A stretch of 64,000 nt of DNA from Eriocheir sinensis (lineage: Eukaryota; Arthropoda; Malacostraca; Decapoda; Varunidae): the NCBI RefSeq assembly GCF_024679095.1, contig NC_066513.1, positions 14,367,710 through 14,431,709 of the forward strand. The letters are read 5' to 3'. Below are positions 1 through 12,437 of this stretch, piece by piece (position 1 is the first letter of the stretch; each line of letters starts with the position of its first letter). Under the pieces are notes generated by a model. That model was not told the DNA's origin. It was given only the letters and a program-made list of their open reading frames with translations, and made no database searches. The position numbers and the translations under genes were made by a program.

Positions 1-1019
<1,019 letters not shown>

Positions 1020-2454
1020 GCACTTCTACTACCTCCTCCTCCTCTTCCTCTTCCTCCTCCTCTTCCTCCTCTTACTTATTATCTAACTTAACTCTTCCTC
1101 GTTTTCTTTACTGTTCTTTTCCTTTCCCCCTCTTTGCTATTATCTCTCACCCTTTCTTTCATTAGTTTTTCTTCTTGTCTTCCTTTTTCTCCAACCTCTT
1201 CCCTTCTTCGCTATCATCTTTTCCACCATTTGGTTCTCTACTGTTCTCTTTTTCTTTCTCCATTCTCTCCCATTCTCTTTGCTATCCTTTTCTTCATCCT
1301 TTTCATTCTCTTCTTCTTCATGTTCTTCTTCGTGTTGTTATCTTCCTCTTTTCTCCTCACCTCTTCATTTTATTCCCTCCACTCATTCGTCCTCCTCCTC
1401 CACCTATTTCTTCCTCCTCCTTCTTCTTTTCCTTCTTCTCCTCTTTTCCTCATTTCATTCATCTTTAATCCTTCATCCTTCATCTCTTTCCCTCCTTTCT
1501 CTCCACCTCTTCATTTTATTCCCTCCACTCATTCATCCTCCTCATCCACCTATTTCTTCTTCCTCCTCTTTTATTTCTTCTTCTTCACTTGTGTTCCTCA
1601 TTCTATTCATCTTCGTGTATTCATCTTTCATCTCTCCATCCTTTAATCTTCCTTCTCTTCTTATCTCTATGTATCCGGACTCTCTCCCTTTTCTTCCATC
1701 TTTCCTTCCCTCCGTGGTCTTCCTCCCTCTCTCCCTCCCTCTCTTCCTCCTGCCCGCTCGTCCTCCTCCTTGTCCAAATTTAATCCATTTCCATTCCTTC
1801 TTGTCAGTTAAGGAATAGAATCCACTAAGGAGCTCTGTTATCTCCCTCTCTCCCTTCCTTTCTTTTTCCCTCCCTATCTTACTCTATCTCCCTCTTTTTT
1901 ATCTTCCTTCCTCTTCCCTTCCCTCTCTCCTCTCCTCCTTTCCCTGTTCCTTTACTTCCCTTCCTTTTCCCTCTTCTCTTTTCTCTGCTTCTTTATCACC
2001 CTTACTCTTTCTCCTCCTCCTCCTTCCCTACTTTCCTCTCTCTGTTTCCTACCCTCCCTTCCTCTTTTCTCTCCTATCCACCTTCCTTTTTTTCTGTTTC
2101 CTTTCCTCTCTTCCTCTTGTCTCTTCCACCTACTCCCCTCCTTTCCCTGCTCCCTTACTTCCCTTACTCTTCCCCTCCCTCTTTCCTTACTTCCTCTCTC
2201 TCTCTCTCTCCCTTTCACTTCCTTTCTTTCTCTTCTCCCTTTTATTTTCTTCCTCTTCCGCTTCATCCATTCATTCGTGTCTTCCTCATCTTCTCCATCC
2301 ACTGTTCCTATTCTCATTCCTTCCCACTTTCCCCTTTATTCTCTCCCGTCTCTCTCCCCTCTCCCTCCTCTCTCTCTCTCCCCTCTCCCCTTTTTTTCCC
2401 TCCCCTGACCACAAGCACTCCAGGTTTTCTCTCTTTCTCCCCAACCATTTTTTC

Positions 2455-2517
<63 letters not shown>
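1020..2517. repeat. 1.5-kb polypyrimidine tract ending in (CT)n
   Basis: About 1.5 kb of almost uninterrupted C/T on the plus strand, made of degenerate TTCC, CTCC and TCTT words and ending in a pure (CT)n run at about 2458-2517. Long open frames of 100-180 codons cross it on both strands only because such sequence rarely makes stop codons; their translations are pure Ser/Pro/Phe/Leu or Arg/Glu/Lys and should not be read as genes. Confidence 0.9.
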
Positions 2518-2520
<3 letters not shown>

Positions 2521-2992
2521 ACCCGAAGCATCATATTTTTTTTCTTTACGGCAATGTTAGTCTCGAGAAAATGCTGTTGTTTTTTTTCTTTTTTATATAT
2601 TTTCATTTGTTATTTATTTTTCACATGGTCTTTTTTACACAGTAGGGGGCAGCTCAAGGGAAAAAAAAAAAATGATGAGGAGGCTGAAGATGAAGAAGAA
2701 GAAAAAGAAAAAGACTGAAAAAAAGAAAAAATGAGGCAGTAGACGAATAAGAATGAGGATGATTACAATGATAACAAGAATATGAATAAGACTGAGTAAG
2801 AATAAGAAGACTAAGTAAAAGAAGATAAAGTGAAATAATTAATACAAAAAAAAAGAGAAGGGAAGAGATATCTCGAGGCACAATACATACGAACACACAC
2901 ACCTTTAATTAAGTCTCGCCAGGTAAAGATACAGACGGATGATGACATTCACGATAACTTCACCACGAAGAAAAGGTTACCCTACTTCGGTG
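2518..2992. other. AT- and purine-rich intergenic DNA
   Basis: No gene seen. A-rich runs and AAGAA-type low-complexity sequence lie just downstream of the tRNA-Ser gene (in tRNA orientation). Confidence 0.6.
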
Positions 2993-3074
2993 CGCAGTGA
3001 GTAGGATTCGAACCTACGCGGGAAGATCCCATCTGATTTCTAGTCAGACGCCTTAACCACTCGGCCATCACTGC
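2993..3074 (-). tRNA. tRNA-Ser, anticodon AGA
   Basis: On the minus strand an 82-nt cloverleaf can be drawn. The 7-bp acceptor stem GCAGTGA/TCACTGC is perfect. The D arm contains the A-box-like TGGCCGAGTGG. The anticodon stem TCTGA/TCAGA encloses loop CTAGAAA with anticodon AGA. A long variable arm, typical of class II tRNA-Ser, follows, and then the T arm with B-box GGTTCGAATCC. The discriminator base is G, as expected for tRNA-Ser. No intron is present. It reads as a functional gene transcribed by Pol III from its internal A and B boxes. It stands alone between simple repeats; no other tRNA gene is nearby. Confidence 0.96.
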
Positions 3075-3474
3075 ATATTGTTGAGGGGAAATCTAAATGT
3101 ATATAATCATCATTTTTTGGGGTTCTGCTGTCTGAGTAAGTGAGATTTTGTGAAATTTAGTCGTATAAAACCTAATTTGTATCCTTGTTTTCAATTCTAT
3201 TTGGGACAAGTTTTATTTAAGATACTCACTAGAGCTTCGTTTTCTTCCTTGCCTTGGGAGAAAACTGTTTTCTTGATCAACTATATTAAATTGAGTCAAG
3301 TTCTTGCCTCTAAAAGTACATTTCGTATTACTGAAAAAAAAAGTCAGCCACATCATCGTCTATCATGGTGACTCGTGGGCAAACACCACCACCGCGAGGC
3401 ATCAGTACATGTTTTGAGTTCACATGCTTGGGTTTCAGCTCTGTACATCCTACCTTTGGGGCTGGTTTATAAAA

Positions 3475-3611
3475 GGTACCTGGGGAAACCTGGGGAAGGT
3501 AAACTGTGAAAACCAGGGTGTTACACTTGTCTTGTGTCCCGGGGAAGGGAGTTCTTACCCACGACAGAATCAAGGGCCATTGAGACGGAGATGAGCACCG
3601 AGGCCGCGCGC
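3475..3611 (+). repeat. Interspersed repeat, copy A (inverted partner at 7614-7745)
   Basis: This ~135-bp segment shares long blocks, such as TACCTGGGGAAACCTGGGGA and GGGCCATTGAGACGGAG, with the reverse complement of 7614-7745. Two dispersed, opposite-orientation copies point to an interspersed SINE-like element. No coding capacity and no clear A/B box. Confidence 0.75.
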
Positions 3612-4584
3612 AAATTAGAGTATGCCCCTACTTACCAACCAGCCTACATACGAAGGAGGGAAGAAGGAAGGGAGACGGACCACAGGGAGAGTGAATGCTT
3701 TAGTGCTTGCCTGGCCGAGATAGTGAAGAACGAAATAACGAAAGCAAAACTCAGCACCCACCTGTTAACTCATTAGGTAATTTGTCCGTACTTTTTAACT
3801 CTTGTCGTACTGTCACTATTTTCTATATCCATGTCTGCTCATCGAGAGGACTTTGTTTGGGTTTAAATCTACTTCATTTTCCCCCTCATGCTCTTTCGTG
3901 TACCCCAATAATGATGATATGGAGGAAGGGAGGATTGAAGAAATGAAGAATGAAGCAAAGAACGAAGAACGAGGAGGAGGAGGAGGAACCGTGAAGAGGT
4001 ATTGCAAGGGATGAAACAATAGTAGTATATATAATATTCATCACGGGGAGTCCAGATTTAGGGAATATTACCGTCACATCTTGCACAAAAAGGAAGGTGA
4101 TCAGGGGAATATGAAAGTAGACGTGGGATTGTGGAGACAGTGACTAATGGTGGTGGTGAGTGAAAAGTAAATAGATGGTGATTGGTGATAGGATGGTGGT
4201 TATGGTGATAGAAGTAGTTCTTGAAATAATAATTGATAGTGCCTGGTGGTGGTGGTGGTGGTGGGTGAAATAAAGTGAATAGATGGTGATTGGTTGTAGT
4301 TTGGGTTGAAGTAAGGAGTGAAGAGTGACTGGTGAATGGTAATGGTAGTAGTGGTTGTTCTTGAAATAATTGATAATTGACTTGTGGTAGTGGTTTAAAT
4401 AGTAATTGAGTAGTGATTAAGGTGGGGTGAGAAAGGACATTGATACGGGGTAGTGATGATAGTTTAATAAAAAATGACAGGTTGACACGAGAAAATAATA
4501 AGAAGACAGTGACTTAGGAGGGTGAAAAATGACACGAATACAGGTTAATGATGGTAGGAGTTAAAAAATAAATAGTGATTAAGG
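3612..4584. other. Degenerate GGT/GTGATTGG-type repeats, no gene
   Basis: Positions about 4130-4500 are rich in imperfect repetitions of TGGTGATTGGT, GGTGGTGGT and AATAATTGATAA words, and GGTTGACACGAGAAAA appears at about 4480 and again at 4584 and 5488. This is decayed tandem-repeat DNA. No coding frame with domain content. Confidence 0.6.
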
Positions 4585-4795
4585 TTGACACGAGAGAAAA
4601 AATATCACATAATATTGGTAATCAAAAAAACACTCAAATTTCTACGTTTTCAGCTTTATTGACGTGAAGCCACAAGAGTACGAAAAATACCTCTCATACC
4701 CAGACCATGTCTTTTTATAACATCAAATACCTTGCGAAGATTAATTAACACAGCATCAGGTGTTCCAGCAACGCTCTACACACCTTGGAGGCTAA
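4585..4795. repeat. ~205-bp direct repeat, copy 1 (duplicated FAMeT 3' region)
   Basis: This segment is nearly identical to 5488-5708, in the same orientation; copy 2 has an extra CAGCAT-type triplet unit. On the minus strand each copy contains AATAAA followed by a T/G-rich stretch, so the repeat looks like a duplicated 3'-UTR/polyadenylation region of the FAMeT gene, which ends just upstream on the minus strand. Confidence 0.85.
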
Positions 4796-5487
4796 GGGGG
4801 TACGCGACACCTGGGGTGGGGGGTGGGGGTTCGTCAAAATATAGCATTTTGCAAAACTGGGTTAAAAACGTTCTTATACCATCTATAAATAATCCCAGAG
4901 CAATGTTTTCCTCGCAGCGCAAATTTTACTTGTCTGGCGCGGGTTTAAATGGACCGAGTTAAAGGTCCTTATATTTTTAAATTGATCATATCTCCGTTCG
5001 ATAAATTGTCTTTTTTAATCGCAGAAAATCTAAAATCAATCAGATTTAAGTGAAAAGTTCAGAGAATGTTGATTGTACAGGTAGCTAGGGACCTATGACT
5101 AGATATTGTTGATAGGTAAAGGAGAAGAGGAAAAAGTGACAAAAAAACACGATTTTACGCGATGTTCGACAAACATAATAAAAAGAAATACCATTATGCC
5201 TTTCTGTATGGGAAACTTTCAGAATATTTTCCATAGGGCTCTAGGCATACCTAAAGACTATTCACAGCCAAAAAAATGAAAGTGCTTGGTTATGTATTAA
5301 TGGTGCTGTGTAATTTTAAGTGTCGCTACACGTATACGTACATGTATACGTATAAGTATACATAAGTATACATACATTGTTCTGGCTCGTACAAAATGTA
5401 GGCAACATAGATGCCTACTTACCTGCATAGTTTCATCGCAATACCCCAGATAGCTTAGTTAGATGACCTCAGGTGTCGCGTACCCCC
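4796..5487. mobile_element. 692-bp non-autonomous element with perfect 17-bp terminal inverted repeats
   Basis: The left end GGGGGTACGCGACACCT (4796-4812) is the exact reverse complement of the right end AGGTGTCGCGTACCCCC (5471-5487). The interior is AT-rich, contains a palindromic GTATAC-rich microsatellite at about 5330-5375, and codes for nothing recognisable. It lies exactly at the junction of two ~205-bp direct repeats. I see no obvious target-site duplication, so the superfamily cannot be named. Confidence 0.7.
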
Positions 5488-5708
5488 TTGACACGAGAAA
5501 AAAAAGCAGCACATAATATTGGTAATCAAAAAAACACTCAAATTTCTACGTTTTCAGCTTTATTGACGTGAAGCCACATGAGTACGAAAAATACCTCTCA
5601 TATCCGGACCATGTTTTTTATAACATCAAATACCTCGCGAAGATTAATTAACACAGCATCAGCAGCATCAGGTGTTCCAGCAACGCTCTACACACCTTGG
5701 AGGCTAAG
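5488..5708. repeat. ~205-bp direct repeat, copy 2
   Basis: Partner of 4585-4795. It lies about 270 bp downstream of the FAMeT stop codon (minus strand), inside the likely 3' UTR. Confidence 0.85.
5559..5564 (-). promoter_or_regulatory. FAMeT: Probable FAMeT polyadenylation signal AATAAA
   Basis: Minus-strand AATAAA about 420 nt after the FAMeT stop codon, followed within 40 nt by a [14 protein letters not shown] downstream element. The same arrangement is duplicated at 4655-4660. Confidence 0.55.
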
Positions 5709-5980
5709 GAAAAAAAAAACGTTGCCTGTAAACTTTAAGACAAAACGAAACAAAGACAAACGATGATTATGAGCCGAGGACGATGACAAACAAGACCGGA
5801 AGCACTAATGGCGGTGTTGGCGGACTAAACAAGAGGCGAATGGCGTTGTGGTGCTGGTTAAGTAGTGGTGGTGTTGGAGGTGGTGGTGGAGACGCCGAGG
5901 CAAAGAGACATGCAACCATTAGCCTCCTCCTTCGTGTTCGTCTCCTCCACCTCCTCCTCTTCCACTGTCAGTCTTCCCAC

Positions 5981-8900
5981 TTAAATGTCCAGCCTCCACT
6001 TGCCGGTAGCGCCCCAGCCCGTGCAGTAGCCAACGTGAGTAATCTGTAGGAAGATAAATTATAGTCATTCCTAAGATACGACAGTCCCCTTTCTGTATCT
6101 TGGTTATTCCTGCATGTTGTGAAGCGTGCGGTTAGCATTGGAAACCGTTGATAGGGAGACCTTATCATTGGCGTTACTGACATGTATATTGATTGATGTG
6201 TCCTCTACTGACGGCATGTATTTGAAACTGCTGGCATGGGAGATTTTTGGTCCATTTTGTCACACATTTCGGAGCTTACACACGCACACATATTTGACAA
6301 GGCTTTCATAGAGGCTGTGTTATTACTTCCATGGGTAGTTTTGTGAGCCTAGTTATATAGTTTGACGAAGCTTCTGGACCATGGAAGTGGGATAAAACCT
6401 ATTAATCTCTAGTGTGCCCTTTGGAAATAATTGCGAGTCGATGGCGTCTGTGAATGTGGGCCCTTATCATTGGCCGAAGCGTCTTGCACTAGTGATTCAC
6501 GTGCCTTTTAACCCTCTCGAACAAATGATAGGGACGAGTTTCCTGTCATTATACTACAGTTTATAATGTTAGTGGATATTTGGGGCTTCATTGAACTTTT
6601 ACTCAACTAATTTTTATATTTTTGCTTTTACATAAATTATTTCTTGGTTATATTTTCTTCAGTGTTCTAATCGTGGCCCCATTCCAGATCTCACACACTT
6701 AACCGCTTAAAAAATATGGACTACTTCAGATAACTTTACTAAATATAAACCTTTGATTTATCTAAGATTTTTTTTTTAGATCACGTACATGTACAATTTT
6801 AATAACCTCACAGAAGTCATTAATATCCACCATCCTTGTTCCAGTGTCACTTTCCAAGGCTATTTTTTTCGTGTCTTTATCCTTTCCCTCTTAACAGACC
6901 TCTTATCCTTTACCCCAAATTATCCCACAGATCTCCCCCAACCGTCTTGCTTACCTGCCTCACACCTCCCCTTGTTTCAGTGGCACTCACCTTCCAGGGC
7001 TCGGGGTCGGTCCACTCCATGAAGGGGGCGGTGTCCTTGTAGCCCACCTTGATATGGCCTTTCCTGAAGGACACCCAGAACTTCCTCTCCTCCTCGCAGC
7101 ACACAGCGTCGGGCGTTTCCACCTTCGCCATGTCGTCACCTGCCAACGCACGCACGCATTAACACTTTGATACGGAAGCTTTGGCGCAGGCAAGGTAATG
7201 GAGCGAGATAGCGTTAGAGGTTTTGTCTTTTGGGGATTTTTCATGTTACTTGTTGTTTGATAAATGGTGTTCATGCTACTTGTGATGTTACTTGTTGTTT
7301 GATAAGTGGTGTTCATGCTACTTGTGGTCATAAAGGTGTTCAAGTTACTTGACAACACACACCAGGTTCTGAGGCCGACATAAGGGAATTTTGAGAGGAA
7401 TTGCTTGGTGTTTTGTTTCATAGGTGTTTTAGTGTTGTACTTAGTCTGGTAGATGTTGTTCATGTTATCCGCCAGCACATACCCGCACTACAAGAACATT
7501 GTTAAGTATTTCATGGGTGTTTTCAAGTTATATTTAGTCTGGTGGGTGTTGTTCATGTTACCCGCCAAAATATATGCACACTACAAGAGCGTATCAAGTA
7601 AAGGCAACGGCTAAGAAGCGCGTAGCCTCTGTGTTCACCTCCGTCTCATTGGCCCTTGGAACTGTGAACTCTTTACCCCGGGACACAGGGAAGGTGCGAC
7701 ATCCGGGTTACCACAGCTTACCTTCCCCAGGTTCCCCAGGTACCATTTAGTCATCAGCCAGAATGCGCGAGGATGAAAAACTATGCGAGCCGTACGCAGA
7801 CTGCCAAGCTCGACTTCTTGTTTCCTTATTTCATTAATACATGTATGTGATTTATAGTAGATTCATGCTGCGTCGATTCACTTTCATTTACCTCCATGTA
7901 ATCAGATATGCATGCACTTAAAAACTTCCGCTCAAAAATCATAATCGTCAGCAATTCATGCACAATTGTTGTCCCCGAGTACCACGAACTTAACAGATTA
8001 ATGTATCCCAAAATAAGCATCAGAGAAAATTGTTTAACCCCTGCAGCAACGCGTGTAAGACCTCCACTTCCTGTATGTAGCTTTGTGTATTGTGTGCCGC
8101 TGTGTCATGCCGGGAAAATTAGGCCCGTCGTATAATAGTTAAACCGTCCATGTTACCCTAATATCAAGGAGGGAGCAGGGCGAGACAAGCTATTATTGGT
8201 ATCATATCCTTGGTATTAGGGTAACATAGATGGTTTAACTATTATACAACGCTACTAAATTTCCTGGCATTACAACTGGGCAACACTGGTGCAAATGCAT
8301 GTATCAAAATGTGTAACAGGAAAAAAAAATGCGAAGTGCAGTGTGTGGCAGTCACCGTCACATGCACAGTAAGAGCTCTCCACATTACCAGTGTCTCGTC
8401 CCTCTGGAGCCAGGAAGGTTGGGAGAGAGCGGGACGACAATGGTTAGAAACTGCACATGGGGTTATATTGCATGACATAAAGAAAAGGAAACACGAAAGG
8501 TAGGATCGAAAATGGTGGACTTATTAGTAGAAATGAAAAACTAAAATGTAATTGCTACCAAGATGAGAACTAATGCCTGTCCTATCTAGTATTAAATGCC
8601 TGACAAGGATGTTATAGAAAGAAAAAACATCGAGAGAAACAGCAACAAATAAACTGCTTCCACACCCCTTTCCCCTCACACAAACACTCAACCACTCATC
8701 CATCCATCCACTCGAGACCACTCACTCCCATCAGTCAGCCACTCAAGTCACACTCAGTCAGCCACTCAAGTCACACTCAGTCAGCCACTCAAGTCACACT
8801 CAGTCAGCCACTCAAGTCACTCTCAGCCAGCCACTCAAGTCACTCTCAGCCAGCCACTCAAGTCACTCTCAGCCAGCCACTCAAGTCACTCTCAGCCAGC

Positions 8901-11615
8901 CACTCAAGTCACTCTCAGCCAGCCACTCAAGTCACTCTCAGCCAGCCACTCAAGTCACTCTCAGCCAGCCACTCAAGTCACTCTCAGCCAGCCACTCAAG
9001 TCACACTCAGCCACTTGCTCAGCCACTCGCTCTCAGCCACTCGCTCAGTCAATCAGCCACCTCGCCACTCACCCTTGTTCAGACGGATGGCAGAGTGCTG
9101 GTTCTCCCAGCCACCGATGAAGATCTCGTACATGGGCGTGGTCTCCTCGGCGCCGGAGGTGAGGGCCAGGTGGGCGTCGTTGCTGCAGGCCACGCTGAAG
9201 TTGAAGGTGTCGCCGTAGACGGGCTCGAAGTTGTAGGTGAGGCAGTCCTCGGTGTTGATGGTGCGGTCATCTGTGAGGGGCGGGGAGGGGGGGCTTCATA
9301 AGTAAGGGGGAGAGGAAGAGGAGAGAAAGAGAGGGAGGAGGATGTAACAGAGCTGTGCCCGTATCCTCAAACATTCTGGGGACTTACACACCCACATTCG
9401 GTAAGACTTTGATAGAGGTTGTTTTGTTAGTATTCTATGGGTAGTTTCATGAGCCTAGTGATAGTTTGATAAGGCTTCGGCACCATAAACGTGAAAACAC
9501 TCATGAGAACCCGACTTATCTCCTATGTGACCTTTGGAAATAGTTGTGAGAGCATAATGCGTCTGAGAGCTGTTCTTTGAATGTGAATGAGGGAATAATC
9601 GTAATAAAAGAAAACGTAGACCAAAACAAAACTTAAGGGCAAACCAAACCAAAACCTACACCATCAATAACATTCCCCCAATTCCCAACTTACGGAAGAA
9701 CTGCCACCAGCCCGTCGCGCCCCAGCCGGTGGAGTAGCCGTAGTGGGTGATCTCGAAGGGCTCGGGGATGGGCGCCTGCAACAGGGGCTCCCACTCGCCG
9801 CCCTTGCCCACGCGCACCTCGTCATGGTCCACGGCGATCCAGAACTCCCGGTATTCGTCCGCGTTCAGGATGTCCGGCGTGTCCACCTTCGCCAGATCGT
9901 CAGCTGAAAGTGGAGGGAAGATTAGGAAGGTGTCCAGTGTTTAATGGTTTACCGGGATATTTAGACGGGATACTTAGTCCACCTTAAAAAGAGATTATGA
10001 GTTGTGGTGTTTGGAGGCATATTAAGAAAGGTTTCAGGGTATACTTAACGCTTTACGGAGACATATAAATGGGAAACTTAGTCCACCTTAAAATGAGATC
10101 ATGAGCTGTAGGGTTTGGAGGCATATTAAGGAAGGTTTCAGGGTGTACTTAACTCTACTGAGATATATAGACACTCAAACATTATAATCCAAATAGGATA
10201 AATAAGCATACTGTCCACGTTGAGATCTGCAGCTGTGGGTGAGGAATTGCCTATTAAATAAATCAATAAGAAACCATTAAGTAATAAAGTTAAAGATTAA
10301 CAATGCCGAGTGAGTTCCAGTGTAAGGATTGAGTCACTTACTGTTGTCCACTGAGGCAGCGTGTGGGACGGAGAGACTATTAGAAAGTGACTTAACACGC
10401 ACAAGAAAATCAGGTATACAGCACACCACAAAAATGATAAGAGAATAAAATAAAGTAAAATAAACAAGTCACAATCACAGCCTCTTCCAACCTTCACTTC
10501 CCCCCCTCGAACACCCGCCCACATGCACACACCTCACGAAGTCTATGCTCACCACACGCCCACATTCTTAAACCCACACCCACGCCTCCCTACCAACGCC
10601 CATGTCTGCTCTCTACGCCTACATTCCTAAACCCACGCCTACTTCTCCCGACCAACGCCCATCCCTATGATCTCTGTACGCCCACATTCCTAAACCGCCG
10701 CCCACCTCTCCCCGCCAACGCCCATTTTCCTTAATCTCCCTACGCCTAATCCTCCCAGCTCACCCTTCTTGAACCTGATGGCAGAGGCGGCGCCCTCCCA
10801 GCCCCCGATGAACACCTCCACCATGGGGTCGGTCTCCTCAGGGCCAGACGTGAACGCCACATGGCAGTCGTGCGCTGCCTTGACCTGAGGACGAGGACGA
10901 GAGGATGAGGACGAGAAGAAAGCGAGGACGAGAAGAGAACGAGAAGGTGAAAGCGTGAAGAAAACTAGAACGATAAGAAAGAGAATGAGAAGAAAATGAC
11001 AGCGTGAAAATAAGGATGAGGACGTGGATGAGGATGTGAGAAGGGGGAGGATGTGATAGGGGGAAAGACGTGATAAAGGAGAGGACGTGATAAGGGAGAG
11101 GACGTGATGATGAGGAAGACGTGACAATGAGGAAGACGTGACAATGAGGAAGACGTGACAATGAGGAAGACGTGACAATGAGGAAGACGTGACAATGAGG
11201 AAGACGTGACAATGAGGAAGACGTGACAATGAGGAAGACGTGACTGAGGACGAGGACGAAGGGATGATAGACGATGACATGGAAATAAGTATGTTACGAT
11301 GATGGGATGAGGCTCAGAACGTGGATATCAGAACGAGGGAGAACAAAAGAACATCAAAAACATGCAAAAATAGAGATGATAACATTAAGCAACCAATAAA
11401 AGACATGATAAATAAGAGATAAGGACGATGGAGAACTGGACGTATTTGATACAGATCAGACACAATTAATGAGGGATATATATAAAAAAAATCTATATAT
11501 TCCACGTCCAGTAAGGTAATCGAGCTCACCTGGAAGCGGAGAGTTTTGCCGTGGAGTTGCCTGAAGCGGTACTCCTTCTCCTCGTTCGTGCCAAGGTCGG
11601 GCATGTCGCTGGCGG
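5981..11615 (-). CDS. FAMeT: Farnesoic acid O-methyltransferase-like protein, coding exons 2-7
   Basis: Six minus-strand exons with GT/AG borders: 11615-11530, 10884-10764, 9903-9694, 9270-9073, 7139-6991 and 6043-5981 (stop TAA 5983-5981). They splice in frame to 274 residues; with the predicted first exon at 18184-18181 the protein is 276 residues, against about 275 for known crustacean FAMeT. It consists of two tandem Methyltransf_FA-type domains (about residues 15-140 and 145-276), each with the family signatures: CHVAFTSGPEETDP, EVFIGGWE, EYREFWIAVDHDEVRVGKGG and YSTGWGATGWW in the first; AHLALTSGAEETTP, IFIGGWENQHSAIR, RKFWVSFRKGHIKVGYK and YCTGWGATGKW in the second. It is linked to methyl farnesoate (crustacean juvenoid) synthesis. 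Whether it is itself the methyltransferase is disputed, because it lacks a classical SAM-binding fold. There is no signal peptide. Its introns are filled with minisatellites. Confidence 0.95.
6255..6455 (+). repeat. ~200-bp interspersed repeat family, copy 1
   Basis: Shares CATTTCGGAGC..CACA.ATTTGACAAGGCTTTCATAGAGG and a GCCCTTTGGAAATAATTG-like end with 9355-9575 and 23860-24065; an inverted, internally shortened copy is at 24605-24722. It lies in the last FAMeT intron. Function unknown; it looks like an old non-autonomous element. Confidence 0.75.
7614..7745 (-). repeat. Interspersed repeat, copy B (inverted relative to 3475-3611)
   Basis: The reverse complement matches 3475-3611, including the GGTACCTGGGGAACCTGGGG and GGGCCAATGAGACGGAGGTG blocks. 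It lies in the FAMeT intron between exons 9270-9073 and 7139-6991. Confidence 0.75.
8107..8271. mobile_element. Palindromic MITE-like element, ~64-bp arms
   Basis: The left arm (8107-8170, containing TATAATAGTTAAACCGTCCA) is the near-perfect inverted complement of the right arm (8207-8271), leaving a ~36-bp loop. The whole unit would fold into a long hairpin. It has no coding capacity and sits inside a FAMeT intron. Confidence 0.8.
8731..9010. repeat. 23-bp minisatellite, ~12 copies
   Basis: Tandem units of about TCAGCCAGCCACTCAAGTCAC plus two bases, lying directly downstream of the FAMeT exon 9270-9073 within the intron. Early units read TCAGTCAG and later ones TCAGCCAG, showing stepwise expansion. 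Confidence 0.95.
9355..9575 (+). repeat. ~200-bp interspersed repeat family, copy 2
   Basis: Same family as 6255-6455 and 23860-24065; located in the FAMeT intron between exons 9903-9694 and 9270-9073. Confidence 0.75.
9950..10180. repeat. ~107-bp tandem duplication in a FAMeT intron
   Basis: ACTTAGTCCACCTTAAAA, TTTGGAGGCATATTAAG and AAGGTTTCAGGGT recur in the same order about 107 bp apart, giving two diverged units. Confidence 0.8.
10540..10745. repeat. ~65-bp tandem repeat, 3 units
   Basis: Three units built from CCCACATTCCTAAACC and CCAACGCCCAT, ending directly beside the FAMeT exon 10884-10764. Confidence 0.8.
11095..11245. repeat. 17-bp minisatellite, ~9 copies
   Basis: Perfect tandem array of GTGACAATGAGGAAGAC in the FAMeT intron between exons 11615-11530 and 10884-10764. 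Minus-strand open frames across it are repeat artefacts. Confidence 0.95.
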
Positions 11616-11639
11616 CTGTGGGGGGAAGAGGAGTCACAT

Positions 11640-11935
11640 TAGTGCTATGGTATTCACAGGGAACAGAGGTGCCTTTGGGGTTGTGGAGGGGCCACTAAAG
11701 AAGAATGGACAAGATGGGAGGGATGCCTAACGGGGGGAAGAGGGGCCTTTGGGGGTGTGGAGGAGTCACAAGGGAAGAACAGATAGGATGAGGGGGATGC
11801 ATAACGAGGAAGAGGAGGCCTTGGGAACGTGGAGGGGTCACTAAAGAATAGACAAGATGAAAGGAATGCCTAACGGGGAGAGCAGAGGAACCTTCGGGGA
11901 CGTGGAGGGGTCACAACTGTCACTCACAAGGGAAG
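11640..11935. repeat. ~85-bp tandem repeat, 3-4 units beside FAMeT exon 2
   Basis: Units contain GCCTTTGGGG.TGTGGAGGGG, CACTAAAGAA, AGATG and GGATGCCTAACGGGG in the same order. The array starts about 25 bp upstream of the acceptor of exon 11615-11530. Confidence 0.8.
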
Positions 11936-12239
11936 AATGGATAGAGGGGTGTCTGAAGAAATATTTATAGATAGCACAAAACTACTTGATATTTGACGCA
12001 TTCCTTGTACTAATGCTTCTAACTTTCGAAAACTCCTTAAACTCGCGGACAATTCTAAGAGAAAAAAGACATGCATAGAAACACCAAATTCTTGATCTTC
12101 GTGCGTGCGTGCGTGTGCGTGCGTGTGTTAGGAATAGTTGAACATAATTTACGTAAAAAAATAATCCCACAACAACGCCCGGAGAGAGAATGGCTGTCTT
12201 TTTTTTAATTTCTTTGTTGGCAAGAGATGGATATTATTT

Positions 12240-12247
12240 ATAGACCA

Positions 12248-12282
<35 letters not shown>

Positions 12283-12377
12283 ATGGCGCACGAAACAGAG
12301 ATGAGGGAGTGGGAGATGTTTTGGGATGGGACGTGGGAGGCTGGAGGGAGGGACAGCCTTAACCTTTGACCTGGGGG

Positions 12378-12434
<57 letters not shown>
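12240..12434. repeat. Two (AG)n microsatellites
   Basis: AG runs at about 12251-12278 and 12380-12434, separated by about 100 bp of G-rich DNA. Confidence 0.95.
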
Positions 12435-12437
<3 letters not shown>

